Shown one piece after another: positions 8,184-15,760 of a stretch of 64,000 nt of DNA. The notes below the pieces were generated by a model. It had not been told where the DNA came from. It saw only the letters and a list, made by a program, of their open reading frames with translations, and did no database searches. How positions within the stretch are numbered: position 1 is the stretch's first letter; every line of letters starts with the position of its first letter. The DNA comes from Georgenia daeguensis (GTDB lineage: Bacteria; Actinomycetota; Actinomycetes; Actinomycetales; Actinomycetaceae). Location: positions 1-64,000 of the forward strand of contig NZ_BAABBA010000012.1 of assembly GCF_039537705.1 (NCBI RefSeq), written 5' to 3'. Made by a program: the position numbers and the translations under genes.

Positions 8184-8633
8184 GTGACCGCGGAGACTGC
8201 CAGGAACGCGCCGGACGGCTTCAGCGCCGAGGAGCGCGCCGCGATGAAGGAGCGCGCGGCGGAGCTGCGCGCGGAGGGGCGCAAGGGCGCCAAGAGGGCC
8301 GACGGCCTGCAGGCCGTTCTCGACCGGATCGCGGAGATGGCGCCGACCGACCGCGCGCTCGCCGAGCGCGTGCACATGGCGGTGACCGAGGCCGCCCCCG
8401 AGCTGTCGCCGAAGACCTGGTACGGGATGCCCGCTTACGCGAACGCCGACGGCAAGGTCGTCGTCTTCTTCCAGGACGCCGGCAAGTTCGGCTACCGGTA
8501 CGCGACCCTCGGTTTCCAGGACGCCGCGAAGATCGACGACGGCGACATGTGGCCGGTGTCGTACGCGATCCAGAGCTGGACCCCGGCGGTGGAGAAGAAG
8601 GTCCTCGAGCTCGTGCGGGCCGCGATGAGCTGA
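8184..8633 (+). CDS. DUF1801/YdhG-like domain protein
   Basis: 149 residues. The N-terminal part is highly charged and helical (FSAEERAAMKERAAELRAEGRKG). A YdhG/DUF1801-like fold follows: TWYGMPAYANADGKVVVFFQDAGKFGYRYATLGF then MWPVSYAIQSWTPAVEKKVLELV. Members include a protein proposed as an iron chaperone, but the function of most is unknown. The start GTG at 8184 has GGGAAGGGA upstream; a longer open frame upstream has no coding character. It is followed 19 bases later by the start of a truncated reductase fragment. Confidence 0.8.
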   Translation: MTAETARNAPDGFSAEERAAMKERAAELRAEGRKGAKRADGLQAVLDRIAEMAPTDRALAERVHMAVTEAAPELSPKTWYGMPAYANADGKVVVFFQDAGKFGYRYATLGFQDAAKIDDGDMWPVSYAIQSWTPAVEKKVLELVRAAMS

Positions 8634-8652
8634 AAGGGGGCTGGAGGGACTC

Positions 8653-8886
8653 GTGGGCAGCGTGACCTGCGACATCACGATCACCGTCGACGGGTACTCG
8701 GCGGGTCACAACCAGACCGAGGATCGACCCTTCGGCGACGACGGTGGTGACGGCACCGGCGCAAGGCTGCACGCCTGGGCGTTCCGGCCCCCGACGAGAA
8801 CCGGGCGGAGAGGTGCTGCGCCGGGCGCGACGCCGCCTGGGAGGGTGACGTCGGCGTCCTGGGCGGTGCGACCACCGAACGCGTGA
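8653..8886 (+). pseudogene. Truncated RibD-C/dihydrofolate-reductase family remnant
   Basis: The GTG at 8653 (GGAGGGA just upstream) opens a frame beginning GSVTCDITITVDGYSAGHNQ, then PFGDDGGDGTGARLHAWAF. This matches the usual N-terminus of the RibD C-terminal/DHFR-like reductase family (strand 1, SLDGYxAG motif, LHxW). After residue ~45 the frame turns into Arg/Pro/Thr-rich shadow sequence and ends at 8886. Family members are about 180-210 residues, so roughly three quarters of the domain is missing. A +1 frame after the break (DENRAER, EGDVGVLGGATTERV) may be residual coding sequence. The end abuts the tRNA-Ala terminator, which suggests a deletion at the tRNA locus. Confidence 0.7.
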
Positions 8887-8916
8887 GGCCCCTCCCCGGA
8901 CGGGGAAGGGCCTCAC
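8883..8916 (-). terminator. Terminator hairpin of tRNA-Ala
   Basis: Inverted repeat GTGAGGCCCCTCCCCG / CGGGGAAGGGCCTCAC (15 of 16 pairs) with a GA centre, starting nine bases beyond the 3' end of the leftward tRNA-Ala gene. Confidence 0.75.
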
Positions 8917-8924
8917 GACTGCGG

Positions 8925-8997
8925 TGGAGCCAACGGGACTCGAACCCGTAACCCCCTGCTTGCAAAGCAGGTGCGCTACCAATTGCGCCATGGCCCC
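8925..8997 (-). tRNA. tRNA-Ala (TGC anticodon)
   Basis: The reverse strand reads GGGGCCATGGCGCAATTGG and ends GGCTCCA. The acceptor stem GGGGCCA/TGGCTCC, D arm, anticodon arm CTGCTTTGCAAGCAG (anticodon TGC) and T arm with GGTTCGAGTCC all form. The length is 73 nt and 3' CCA is not encoded. It lies beside tRNA-Ile upstream of ppiA, the classic gyrA-flanking pair in actinobacteria. Confidence 0.97.
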
Positions 8998-9024
8998 GCG
9001 CACCCCGTGGGGCGCGGATGGAAA

Positions 9025-9168
9025 CTACCCGGTCACCTGGGGGGGCTGCTCGCCGAAGCTGTCGGTGACCTCCGCCCACAGGTCCCGCTCCTCGCGGTCC
9101 TGCCGCACCTTGATCCAGGCGACGTAACCCGTGATCGCGGCGGTGGCCAGCAGCAGTGCCTTCTTCAC
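9025..9168 (-). CDS. DLW-39 family small protein
   Basis: A 47-residue gene, easily missed, lying between tRNA-Ile and tRNA-Ala. The start GTG at 9168 has a perfect AGGAGG six bases upstream. The protein starts MKKALLLATAAITGYVAWIK, continues VRQDREERDLWAEVTD and ends PPQVTG. It has an N-terminal hydrophobic helix, a charged stretch and the family's DLW motif. DLW-39 proteins occupy this site in many actinobacteria; their function is unknown. Confidence 0.88.
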   Translation of the reverse strand: MKKALLLATAAITGYVAWIKVRQDREERDLWAEVTDSFGEQPPQVTG

Positions 9169-9216
9169 GTCGTACCTCCTGTGATGCCCCTCGGGGCCCG
9201 CAGGGGCGGTGCGGGG

Positions 9217-9290
9217 TGGGCCTAGCTGGACTCGAACCAGCGACCTCTTCCTTATCAGGGAAGCGCTCTAACCGACTGAGCTATAGGCCC
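9217..9290 (-). tRNA. tRNA-Ile (GAT anticodon)
   Basis: The reverse strand reads GGGCCTATAGCTCAGTCGG and ends TAGGCCCA. The acceptor stem GGGCCTA/TAGGCCC, the anticodon arm CTTCCCTGATAAGGAAG (anticodon GAT) and the T-arm GGTTCGAGTCC are present. It is 74 nt long, with no encoded CCA. Confidence 0.97.
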
Positions 9291-9416
9291 CCGCCGACCC
9301 GTCAGGACCGGAAGGTCCTCGGGGGCGTGCGCTGTGCGCGCGTGCAAGACTATCCCAGCGCCCGCCCTCGTCCCAAACCGGCAGGCGGCCAGGTGACGAG
9401 ATTCACGGGCGCCAGG

Positions 9417-10013
9417 TCAGTCGTCCGTCAGCGTCATGTGCAGCCCGCCCACGAGCGCGGCCACGATGTTGTACAGGAAGGCGCCGATCGTCCCGAGCGC
9501 GGTCAGCAGCAGGATGTCCACCACGCCGACGATCGTGGCGAAGGACATCACTCGGTCGAACTTCACGTAGTCCATCAGCTGCAGGAAGCTCTCCGAGCCG
9601 ATCGACACGAGCAGGTCCTCGATGTCGGCGAAGACGTGCATCGAGTCGAGCACGAACCAGACCAGCGCGGCGGCGACGACGATCATGATGCCGAGCGCCA
9701 CCGACAGCAGGAACGACAGCTTCATCGCCGACCAGGGATCGATCCGCGAGATCGACAGCCGCACCCGGCGCGGGCCCCCGGCGACCGGCCGTGCCGGCCG
9801 TGCGGCGCCGCCGGGACGCGAGGCCTCCCCGGGTGACTCGGCGGACGTGGGCGAGACCGCGGGGCGGTCGGCCGGTGCCCCTTCCCGCTGTGCCGGGCCG
9901 GCGAACCGGTCGGCGACGCTGCGCCGGAGCGTCTGCGTGCGGGAGAGGTCGTCGTCGGGAGACGGCGGGGGCGGCGGGGTCATGCCGTCCCGCCCCGGGC
10001 TGGTGGTGCTCAT
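9417..10013 (-). CDS. DUF3566 transmembrane protein
   Basis: 198 residues. The first ~95 are disordered, Pro/Arg-rich and cytoplasmic. The DUF3566 domain follows (VRLSISRIDPWSAMKLSFLLSVALG), with two membrane helices (LSFLLSVALGIMIVVAAALVWF and ILLLTALGTIGAFLYNIVAALVGG) around a loop carrying DSMHVFADIEDLL. The ATG at 10013 overlaps the gyrA stop (ATGA), so it is translated from the gyrBA transcript. It corresponds to the gene next to gyrA in mycobacteria. The function is not established; a link to division or envelope is suspected because of its membrane nature. Confidence 0.92.
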   Translation of the reverse strand: MSTTSPGRDGMTPPPPPSPDDDLSRTQTLRRSVADRFAGPAQREGAPADRPAVSPTSAESPGEASRPGGAARPARPVAGGPRRVRLSISRIDPWSAMKLSFLLSVALGIMIVVAAALVWFVLDSMHVFADIEDLLVSIGSESFLQLMDYVKFDRVMSFATIVGVVDILLLTALGTIGAFLYNIVAALVGGLHMTLTDD

Positions 10014-12688
10014 GCGTCTCCTCCGTCAGTGGCGCCGGCCGCTTCCTCAGGGGACGACGCTACCCCGTCGGCGTCCTCCGGCGTCGACCCCGTCACGGCG
10101 GTGTCGCCGGAGGCCGCGGTCTCCCCGGTGGCGGGGGTGCCCTCGACCCCGACCTCGGCGTCAACGTCGCGCTGGACGTTGCGGGCGACGGCGATGATCC
10201 GGTCGCCCTTGTCGGGACGGGCGAAGGTGACGCCCTGGGTGTTCCGGCCGGTGAGGTTGACCTCGGCGACGGCGGACCGGACGATCTTGCCGCTCTCCAT
10301 GATGACCATCACCTCGTCGTCGGGCGCGGTCAGGAGCGCGCCCACGAGGTCCCCGCGGGCCTCCACGAGGTTGGCGACCTTGATGCCCAGGCCGCCGCGG
10401 CCCTGGACGCGGTACTCGGACACCGACGTGCGCTTGGCGAAGCCGCCCTCGGTGACCACGAAGAGCGCGGAGTTCTCGTACCAGTCGCGCAGGACGTCCA
10501 TCGCGAGCAGCTCGTCGCCGTCACGGAACTTCATGCCGGTCACGCCGGAGGTCGCCCGACCCATGGGCCGCAGCGCCTCGTCGGTGGCGGTGAAGCGCAG
10601 CGACTGGCCCTTCCGGGAGACCAGGAGGAGGTCGTCGTCGGGGTTGACGAGCCGCGCGGCGATCACGCGGTCGGGGTTGCCGTCCTCGTCCTCGCGCAGG
10701 TTGATGCCGATGACGCCGCCGGTGCGGTTGGTGTTGTACTCCTGCAGGCGCGTCTTCTTCACCAGGCCGCGCTGGGTGGCCAGGACGAGGTACTCGGCCT
10801 GGTCGTAGTCCCGCAGCGCCACCACCTGGGCGATGCTCTCGCCGGGCTGGAAGGCGAGCAGGTTGGCCACGTGCTGGCCCTTGGAGTCGCGGCCGCCCTC
10901 GGGGAGTTCGTACCCCTTCGCCCGGTAGACCCGGCCGAGGTTGGTGAAGAACAGCAGCCAGTGGTGCGTGGTGGTGACGCCGAAGTGCTCGACGAGGTCG
11001 TCCTCGCGCAGCTGCGCGCCCTTGACGCCCTTGCCGCCGCGGCGCTGGGAGCGGTAGTTGTCCGTGCGCGTGCGCTTGGCGTAGCCGCCACGCGTGATGG
11101 TGACGACGATGTCCTCCTCCGGGATGAGGTCCTCGATGGACATCTCCCCGTCGAAGGGCACGATCGTCGTGCGGCGGTCGTCGCCGTACTTCTCGACCGT
11201 CGCGGCGAGCTCCTCGCCGACGATCTCGCGCTGCCGCTCGGGCGAGGCGAGGATGGTCTTGAAGTTCCGGATCTTCGCCTCCTCCTCCTCGTGCTGCTCG
11301 AGGATCTTCTGGCGCTCGAGGGCGGCGAGACGCCGTAGCTGCATCGTCAGGATGGCCTCGGACTGGATCTCGTCGATCTCGAGGAGCTCCATCAGGCCGG
11401 TGCGGGCCTCCTCCACGGTCGGGGAGCGCCGGATCAGCGCGATCACCTCGTCCAGGGCGTCCAGCGCCTTGAGGAGACCGCGCAGGATGTGGATGCGCTC
11501 CTCGGCCTTGCGCAGCAGGAAACGGGTGCGCCGGACGATGACGTCGATCTGGTGGTTGACCCAGTGCCGGACGAAGCCGTCCAGGCTCAGGGTGCGCGGC
11601 ACGCCGTCGACCAGGGCGAGCATGTTCGCCGGGAAGTTGTCCTGCAGCTGGGTGTGCTTGTACAGGTTGTTCAGCACGACCTTGGCGACGGCGTCGCGCT
11701 TGAGGACGATGACGAGCTTCTGCCCGTTACGGCCCGAGGACTCGTCGCGGATGTCGGCGACGCCGGTGATCCGGCCGTCCTTGACGCCGTCGACGATCTT
11801 CTGCGAGAGCCGGTCGGGGTTGACCTGGTACGGCAGCTCGGAGACCACGAGGCACTGGCGGCCCTGGATCTCCTCGACCGTGACCACGGCCCGCTGGGTG
11901 ATCGACCCGCGGCCGGTGCGGTACATCTCCTCGATGCCCCGCCGGCCCAGGATGGTCGCGCCGGTCGGGAAGTCGGGGCCCTTGATCCGCAGCATGAGCT
12001 CGCCGAGGAGCTCTTCCTTGGTGGCCTCGGGGTGCTCGAGGAACCACTTCACGCCGTCGGCGACCTCGCGCAGGTTGTGCGGCGGGATCCGGGTGGCCAT
12101 GCCGACGGCGATGCCCTCGGAGCCGTTGACGAGGAGGTTGGGGAACCGGGACGGCAGGACCACCGGCTCCTGGTTGCGGCCGTCGTAGTTGTCCTGGAAG
12201 TCGACGGTGTCGGAGTCGATGTCGCGCACCATCTCCAGGGCGAGCGGCGCCATCTTGCACTCGGTGTACCGGGGGGCCGCGGCGCCCAGGTCGCCGGGCG
12301 AGCCGAAGTTCCCCTGCCCGGCGACGAGCGGGTAGCGCATCGACCACGGCTGGACCAGCCGCACCAGGGCGTCGTAGATGGAGGTGTCGCCGTGGGGGTG
12401 GTACTGCCCCATGACCTCCCCGACCACGCGCGAGCACTTGGAGAAGCTGGAGTCGGGGCGGTAGCCGCCGTCGTACATCGCGTAGAGCACGCGCCGGTGG
12501 ACCGGCTTGAGGCCGTCGCGCACGTCCGGCAGGGCGCGCGAGACGATGACGGACATCGCGTAGTCCAGGTAGGAGCGCTGCATCTCCAGCTGCAGGTCCA
12601 CCTGCTCGATGCGGTCGCGCACGGCGACCTGGTCCTCGGTGCCCTCCGGCTGCTCGGTGGGGCCCTGGTCCTCGGGTGGCTGGGTCAC
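10010..12688 (-). CDS. gyrA: DNA gyrase subunit A
   Basis: The subunit that breaks and reseals DNA in type IIA topoisomerase, introducing negative supercoils with GyrB. At 892 residues it has the N-terminal core MSVIVSRALPDVRDGLKPVHRR and the catalytic Tyr141 in AAPRYTE. The tower/coiled-coil region follows, then a C-terminal DNA-wrapping pinwheel with the GyrA box QRRGGKG. The quinolone-pocket segment is HPHGDTSIYDALVRL: Thr102 sits at the position of E. coli Ser83 and Asp106 at Asp87. The C-terminal ~45 residues are an acidic disordered tail (AATGETAASGD). The start is GTG at 12688. It follows gyrB by 69 bp and overlaps the DUF3566 gene. Confidence 0.98.
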   Translation of the reverse strand: MTQPPEDQGPTEQPEGTEDQVAVRDRIEQVDLQLEMQRSYLDYAMSVIVSRALPDVRDGLKPVHRRVLYAMYDGGYRPDSSFSKCSRVVGEVMGQYHPHGDTSIYDALVRLVQPWSMRYPLVAGQGNFGSPGDLGAAAPRYTECKMAPLALEMVRDIDSDTVDFQDNYDGRNQEPVVLPSRFPNLLVNGSEGIAVGMATRIPPHNLREVADGVKWFLEHPEATKEELLGELMLRIKGPDFPTGATILGRRGIEEMYRTGRGSITQRAVVTVEEIQGRQCLVVSELPYQVNPDRLSQKIVDGVKDGRITGVADIRDESSGRNGQKLVIVLKRDAVAKVVLNNLYKHTQLQDNFPANMLALVDGVPRTLSLDGFVRHWVNHQIDVIVRRTRFLLRKAEERIHILRGLLKALDALDEVIALIRRSPTVEEARTGLMELLEIDEIQSEAILTMQLRRLAALERQKILEQHEEEEAKIRNFKTILASPERQREIVGEELAATVEKYGDDRRTTIVPFDGEMSIEDLIPEEDIVVTITRGGYAKRTRTDNYRSQRRGGKGVKGAQLREDDLVEHFGVTTTHHWLLFFTNLGRVYRAKGYELPEGGRDSKGQHVANLLAFQPGESIAQVVALRDYDQAEYLVLATQRGLVKKTRLQEYNTNRTGGVIGINLREDEDGNPDRVIAARLVNPDDDLLLVSRKGQSLRFTATDEALRPMGRATSGVTGMKFRDGDELLAMDVLRDWYENSALFVVTEGGFAKRTSVSEYRVQGRGGLGIKVANLVEARGDLVGALLTAPDDEVMVIMESGKIVRSAVAEVNLTGRNTQGVTFARPDKGDRIIAVARNVQRDVDAEVGVEGTPATGETAASGDTAVTGSTPEDADGVASSPEEAAGATDGGDA

Positions 12689-12757
12689 TGGTGTCCTTCT
12701 CGTCCTCGTCGGTCACGTCCGGGGCGGTCGTGGCGGCCCCGGGTCAGGCAGGGGTGG

Positions 12758-14860
12758 CTAGATGTCCAGGAAGCGCACGTCGTGCGCGTTGCGCTGGATG
12801 AAGCCGCGGCGCGACTCGACGTCCTCGCCCATGAGGATGGAGAACATCTCGTCGGCGGCGGCCGCGTCGTCGATGGTGACCTGGCGAAGCGTGCGGGTGT
12901 CCGGGTTCATCGTGGTCTCCCACAGCTCCTGGTCGTTCATCTCGCCCAGACCCTTGTAGCGCTGGATGCCGCTCTCCTTGGGCAGTCGCTTGCCGGCGCG
13001 TGCGCCCTCCGCCAGGAACGCGTCCTTCTCCTTGTCGGAGTACACGTACTGGTGCGGCGAGTTGGACCACTTGAGGCGGTACAGCGGGGGCTGGGCGAGG
13101 TAGACGTGCCCGTTCTCGACCAGCGGCCTCATGTACCGGAACAGCAGGGTCAGCAGCAGTGTGGTGATGTGCTGGCCGTCGACGTCGGCGTCGGCCATGA
13201 GCACGATCTTGTAGTACCGCAGCTTCGCGACGTCGAAGTCCTCGCCGATGCCGGTGCCGAACGCGGTGATCAGCGCCTGGATCTCCTGGTTGCCGAGGGC
13301 GCGGTCGAGGCGCGCCTTCTCGACGTTGAGGATCTTCCCGCGCAGGGGCAGGATCGCCTGCGTCTCGGGGTCCCGGCCCTGCACGGCCGAGCCGCCGGCC
13401 GAGTCACCCTCGACGATGAAGATCTCCGAGACCCGCGCGTCGCGGCTGGAGCAGTCCTTGAGCTTGCCCGGCATCGAGTTGGACTCGAGCAGGCCCTTGC
13501 GGCGGGTGGCCTCGCGGGCCTTGCGGGCCGCCATGCGGGCGGCCGCCGCCTGCTGGGACTTGCGGAAGATGTCCTTCGCCTCGTTCGGGTGGCGGTCGAG
13601 CCAGTCACCGAGGTGGGAGTAGAGCTGGGTCTGGACGAAGGTCCGGGCCTCGGTGTTGCCGAGCTTCGTCTTCGTCTGGCCCTCGAACTGCGGCTCGCCG
13701 AGCTTGACGGAGATGACGGCGGTCAGGCCCTCGCGGATGTCGTCACCCGTGAGGTTCTCGTCCTTCTCCTTCAGCATGCCCTTGTCGCGGGCGTACTTGT
13801 TCATCAGCGAGGTCAGCGCGGCGCGGAAGCCCTCCTCGTGGGTGCCGCCCTCGGTGGTGTTGATGGTGTTGGCGTAGGTGTGCACCGCCTCGGAGTACCC
13901 GTTGGTCCACTGCATCGCGATCTCCACGGAGATGCGCCGCTCGCGGTCCTCGGCCTCGAGGGAGATGACGTCCGGGTGGACCAGCTCGACCTTCTTCGTC
14001 GAGTTCAGGTGCTTGACGTAGTCGCGCAGGCCGCCCTCGTACATGTAGGAGACCTCGCGGTGCCCGGTGCGCGCGTCGTCGCCCGGGCCGGCGGCGTCGC
14101 CCGTGATCTCGTCGCCCTCGCCGGTGACGCCGGAGCGCTCGTCGGTCAGGGTGATGCGCAGGCCCTTGTTGAGGAAGGCCATCTGCTGGAACCGGGCGCG
14201 CAGCGTCTCGAAGCTGTAGTCGGTGGTCTCGAAGATGTCACCGTTGGCCCAGAAGGTGACCGACGTGCCGGTCTCCTCGGTCGGGTCCCCCTTGACGAGC
14301 GGGCCGGTGGGCACGCCGTCGACGAAGCCCATCCGCCAGGCGAAGCCCTGGCGCCTGACCTCCACCTGGAGGCGGTGGGAGAGCGCGTTGACCACGGAGA
14401 CGCCCACGCCGTGCAGACCGCCGGAGACGGCGTACCCGCCGCCGCCGAACTTGCCGCCGGCGTGCAGGATCGTCAGGACGACCTCGACGGCCGGCTTGCC
14501 CTCGGACTCGACGATGTCGACCGGGATGCCGCGGCCGTTGTCGACCACCTTGACCCCGCCGTCGGCGAGGAGGGTGACCCCGATGTGGTCGCAGTAGCCC
14601 GCCAGCGCCTCGTCGACGGAGTTGTCCACGACCTCGTAGACCAGGTGGTGCAGGCCGCGCTCGCCGGTGGAGCCGATGTACATGCCGGGCCGCTTGCGCA
14701 CCGCCTCGAGACCCTCGAGGACGGTGATGTTGCTGGCGCCGTACTCCTGGGTCACCGGCACGGTGCCGGGGTTGTGCTCCGGTGCCTCGGGTGCGGCCGG
14801 TGCCTCGGGCGCGCTCTCGGTCACGACGTTCTCGGCAGCGTCAGCACGGTGGTCAGCCAC
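12758..14860 (-). CDS. gyrB: DNA gyrase subunit B
   Basis: The ATPase subunit of gyrase. The 700 residues hold a GHKL ATPase domain (NSVDEALAG, DNGRGIPV, GGLHGVG, GTSVTFW), a transducer domain, and the TOPRIM domain with VEGDSAGGSA, PLRGKILNVEKARLD and MADADVDGQHI, ending VRFLDI. The N-terminus has ~35 extra Ala/Glu/Pro-rich residues before the conserved YGASNITVLEGLEAVRKRPGM. The start GTG at 14860 is the annotated-type long start; internal starts nearer the conserved region are possible. Two DnaA-box-like motifs and a TAGAAT -10 candidate lie upstream. Confidence 0.98.
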   Translation of the reverse strand: MADHRADAAENVVTESAPEAPAAPEAPEHNPGTVPVTQEYGASNITVLEGLEAVRKRPGMYIGSTGERGLHHLVYEVVDNSVDEALAGYCDHIGVTLLADGGVKVVDNGRGIPVDIVESEGKPAVEVVLTILHAGGKFGGGGYAVSGGLHGVGVSVVNALSHRLQVEVRRQGFAWRMGFVDGVPTGPLVKGDPTEETGTSVTFWANGDIFETTDYSFETLRARFQQMAFLNKGLRITLTDERSGVTGEGDEITGDAAGPGDDARTGHREVSYMYEGGLRDYVKHLNSTKKVELVHPDVISLEAEDRERRISVEIAMQWTNGYSEAVHTYANTINTTEGGTHEEGFRAALTSLMNKYARDKGMLKEKDENLTGDDIREGLTAVISVKLGEPQFEGQTKTKLGNTEARTFVQTQLYSHLGDWLDRHPNEAKDIFRKSQQAAAARMAARKAREATRRKGLLESNSMPGKLKDCSSRDARVSEIFIVEGDSAGGSAVQGRDPETQAILPLRGKILNVEKARLDRALGNQEIQALITAFGTGIGEDFDVAKLRYYKIVLMADADVDGQHITTLLLTLLFRYMRPLVENGHVYLAQPPLYRLKWSNSPHQYVYSDKEKDAFLAEGARAGKRLPKESGIQRYKGLGEMNDQELWETTMNPDTRTLRQVTIDDAAAADEMFSILMGEDVESRRGFIQRNAHDVRFLDI

Positions 14861-14980
14861 GGTCGTAGGCTCTCCTCGTCTCGCGGGCAGCGCACCGCCA
14901 CCACCTGGCCGGAGGGCCGGGTGCGGGGCTACCGCTTGATCCCCTGGGCACGGTTACGCGCCGCACGGGTGGGTCGGTCG

Positions 14981-15032
14981 ATTCTACAGCGAGCGGGCCG
15001 AAAACCGCGAATATCCACAGGGTCTGTCCACA
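14981..15032 (-). promoter_or_regulatory. gyrB promoter region with two DnaA-box-like motifs
   Basis: On the reverse strand a TAGAAT hexamer (14986-14981) could be the -10 element for gyrB. Just upstream are ATATCCACA (15011-15019) and CTGTCCACA (15024-15032) on the forward strand, each a close match to DnaA-box sequences. No clear -35 element is seen. Confidence 0.45.
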
Positions 15033-15058
15033 GGTGGAAAGCCGGATGGGCGGGGTTC

Positions 15059-15760
15059 TCAGCCGTAGGTGTCGCGTGGGCCCCGCCCGGGCACCGAACG
15101 CCGTCCGCGCTTCCAGCTCGGACCGCCCGGGCCGAGCACCGTGATGGAGGTGACGGTGCCCTCGCCGACCTCCTCCGCGAGGCGTCGTTCCAGCTGCGGG
15201 AGGAGCAGCCGGACCTGGGTGGCCCAGGCCGTGGAGGTGGTGCGGAGCACCAGCGCGCCCTCCTCGAAGGTCTCCACGTGGCAGTGGTCCGCGAGCTGGT
15301 CACCCACCACCTCGCGCCAGCGCCCGACGACGCCGCCGACGCTCAGCGGCGTGCTCCACCCACGCTGGGTGAGCATCCGGGCGGCGATGCCGCCGAGGGG
15401 CTGCGGGTCGCGCCGGGACGGCCCGGGCCCGCTGATGCCGTAGCCCAGGCCCGGGCCGGGCCGCCAGGAGCCGGGGGGCGGTGCGCCGTCGACGTCCTCG
15501 GCGGCAGGCTCCGCCGTCGCCCCGCGGCGCCGGCGGGGGGCGGGGGCGCGGTAGAGGCCCTTCGCGCGTGCGGCCTCGCGGGCTCGCTCCAGCGCCAGGC
15601 GGGCGACGGCGTCCTGGTCGGCGGTGTCGGACGGCTCGGTGGGCCCGGCGGGCCCGATCGGTTCCGCGGGCCCGGCCGGTTCCACGGGTCCGGCCGGTTC
15701 CACGGGTCCGGCCGGTCCGACCGGCCCGGCGGGTCCGGTGGGCCGGGTGGGGTCAGGCAC
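15059..15760 (-). CDS. dciA: DciA-type helicase loader / DUF721 protein
   Basis: DUF721/DciA proteins help load the replicative helicase DnaB in bacteria that lack DnaC/DnaI; dnaB itself is at 58968-60329. The 233-residue protein has an unusual first 45 residues built from Gly-Pro-x repeats (TGPAGPVGPAGPVEPAGP). A linker with Arg-rich APRRRRG follows, then the DUF721 KH-like domain from about residue 125 (GGIAARMLTQRGWSTPLSVGGVVGRWREVVG, HCHVETFEEGALVLRTTSTAWATQVRLLLPQLERRL). The start is GTG at 15760. It overlaps recF by eight bases, as is usual (recF-DUF721-gyrB-gyrA). Confidence 0.88.
   Translation of the reverse strand: MPDPTRPTGPAGPVGPAGPVEPAGPVEPAGPAEPIGPAGPTEPSDTADQDAVARLALERAREAARAKGLYRAPAPRRRRGATAEPAAEDVDGAPPPGSWRPGPGLGYGISGPGPSRRDPQPLGGIAARMLTQRGWSTPLSVGGVVGRWREVVGDQLADHCHVETFEEGALVLRTTSTAWATQVRLLLPQLERRLAEEVGEGTVTSITVLGPGGPSWKRGRRSVPGRGPRDTYG

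Noticed and set aside
8923..9294. tRNA pair as an attachment site of a resident genomic island
   Set aside because: No integrase, no repeated tRNA 3' end and conserved genes on both sides; at most a past event.
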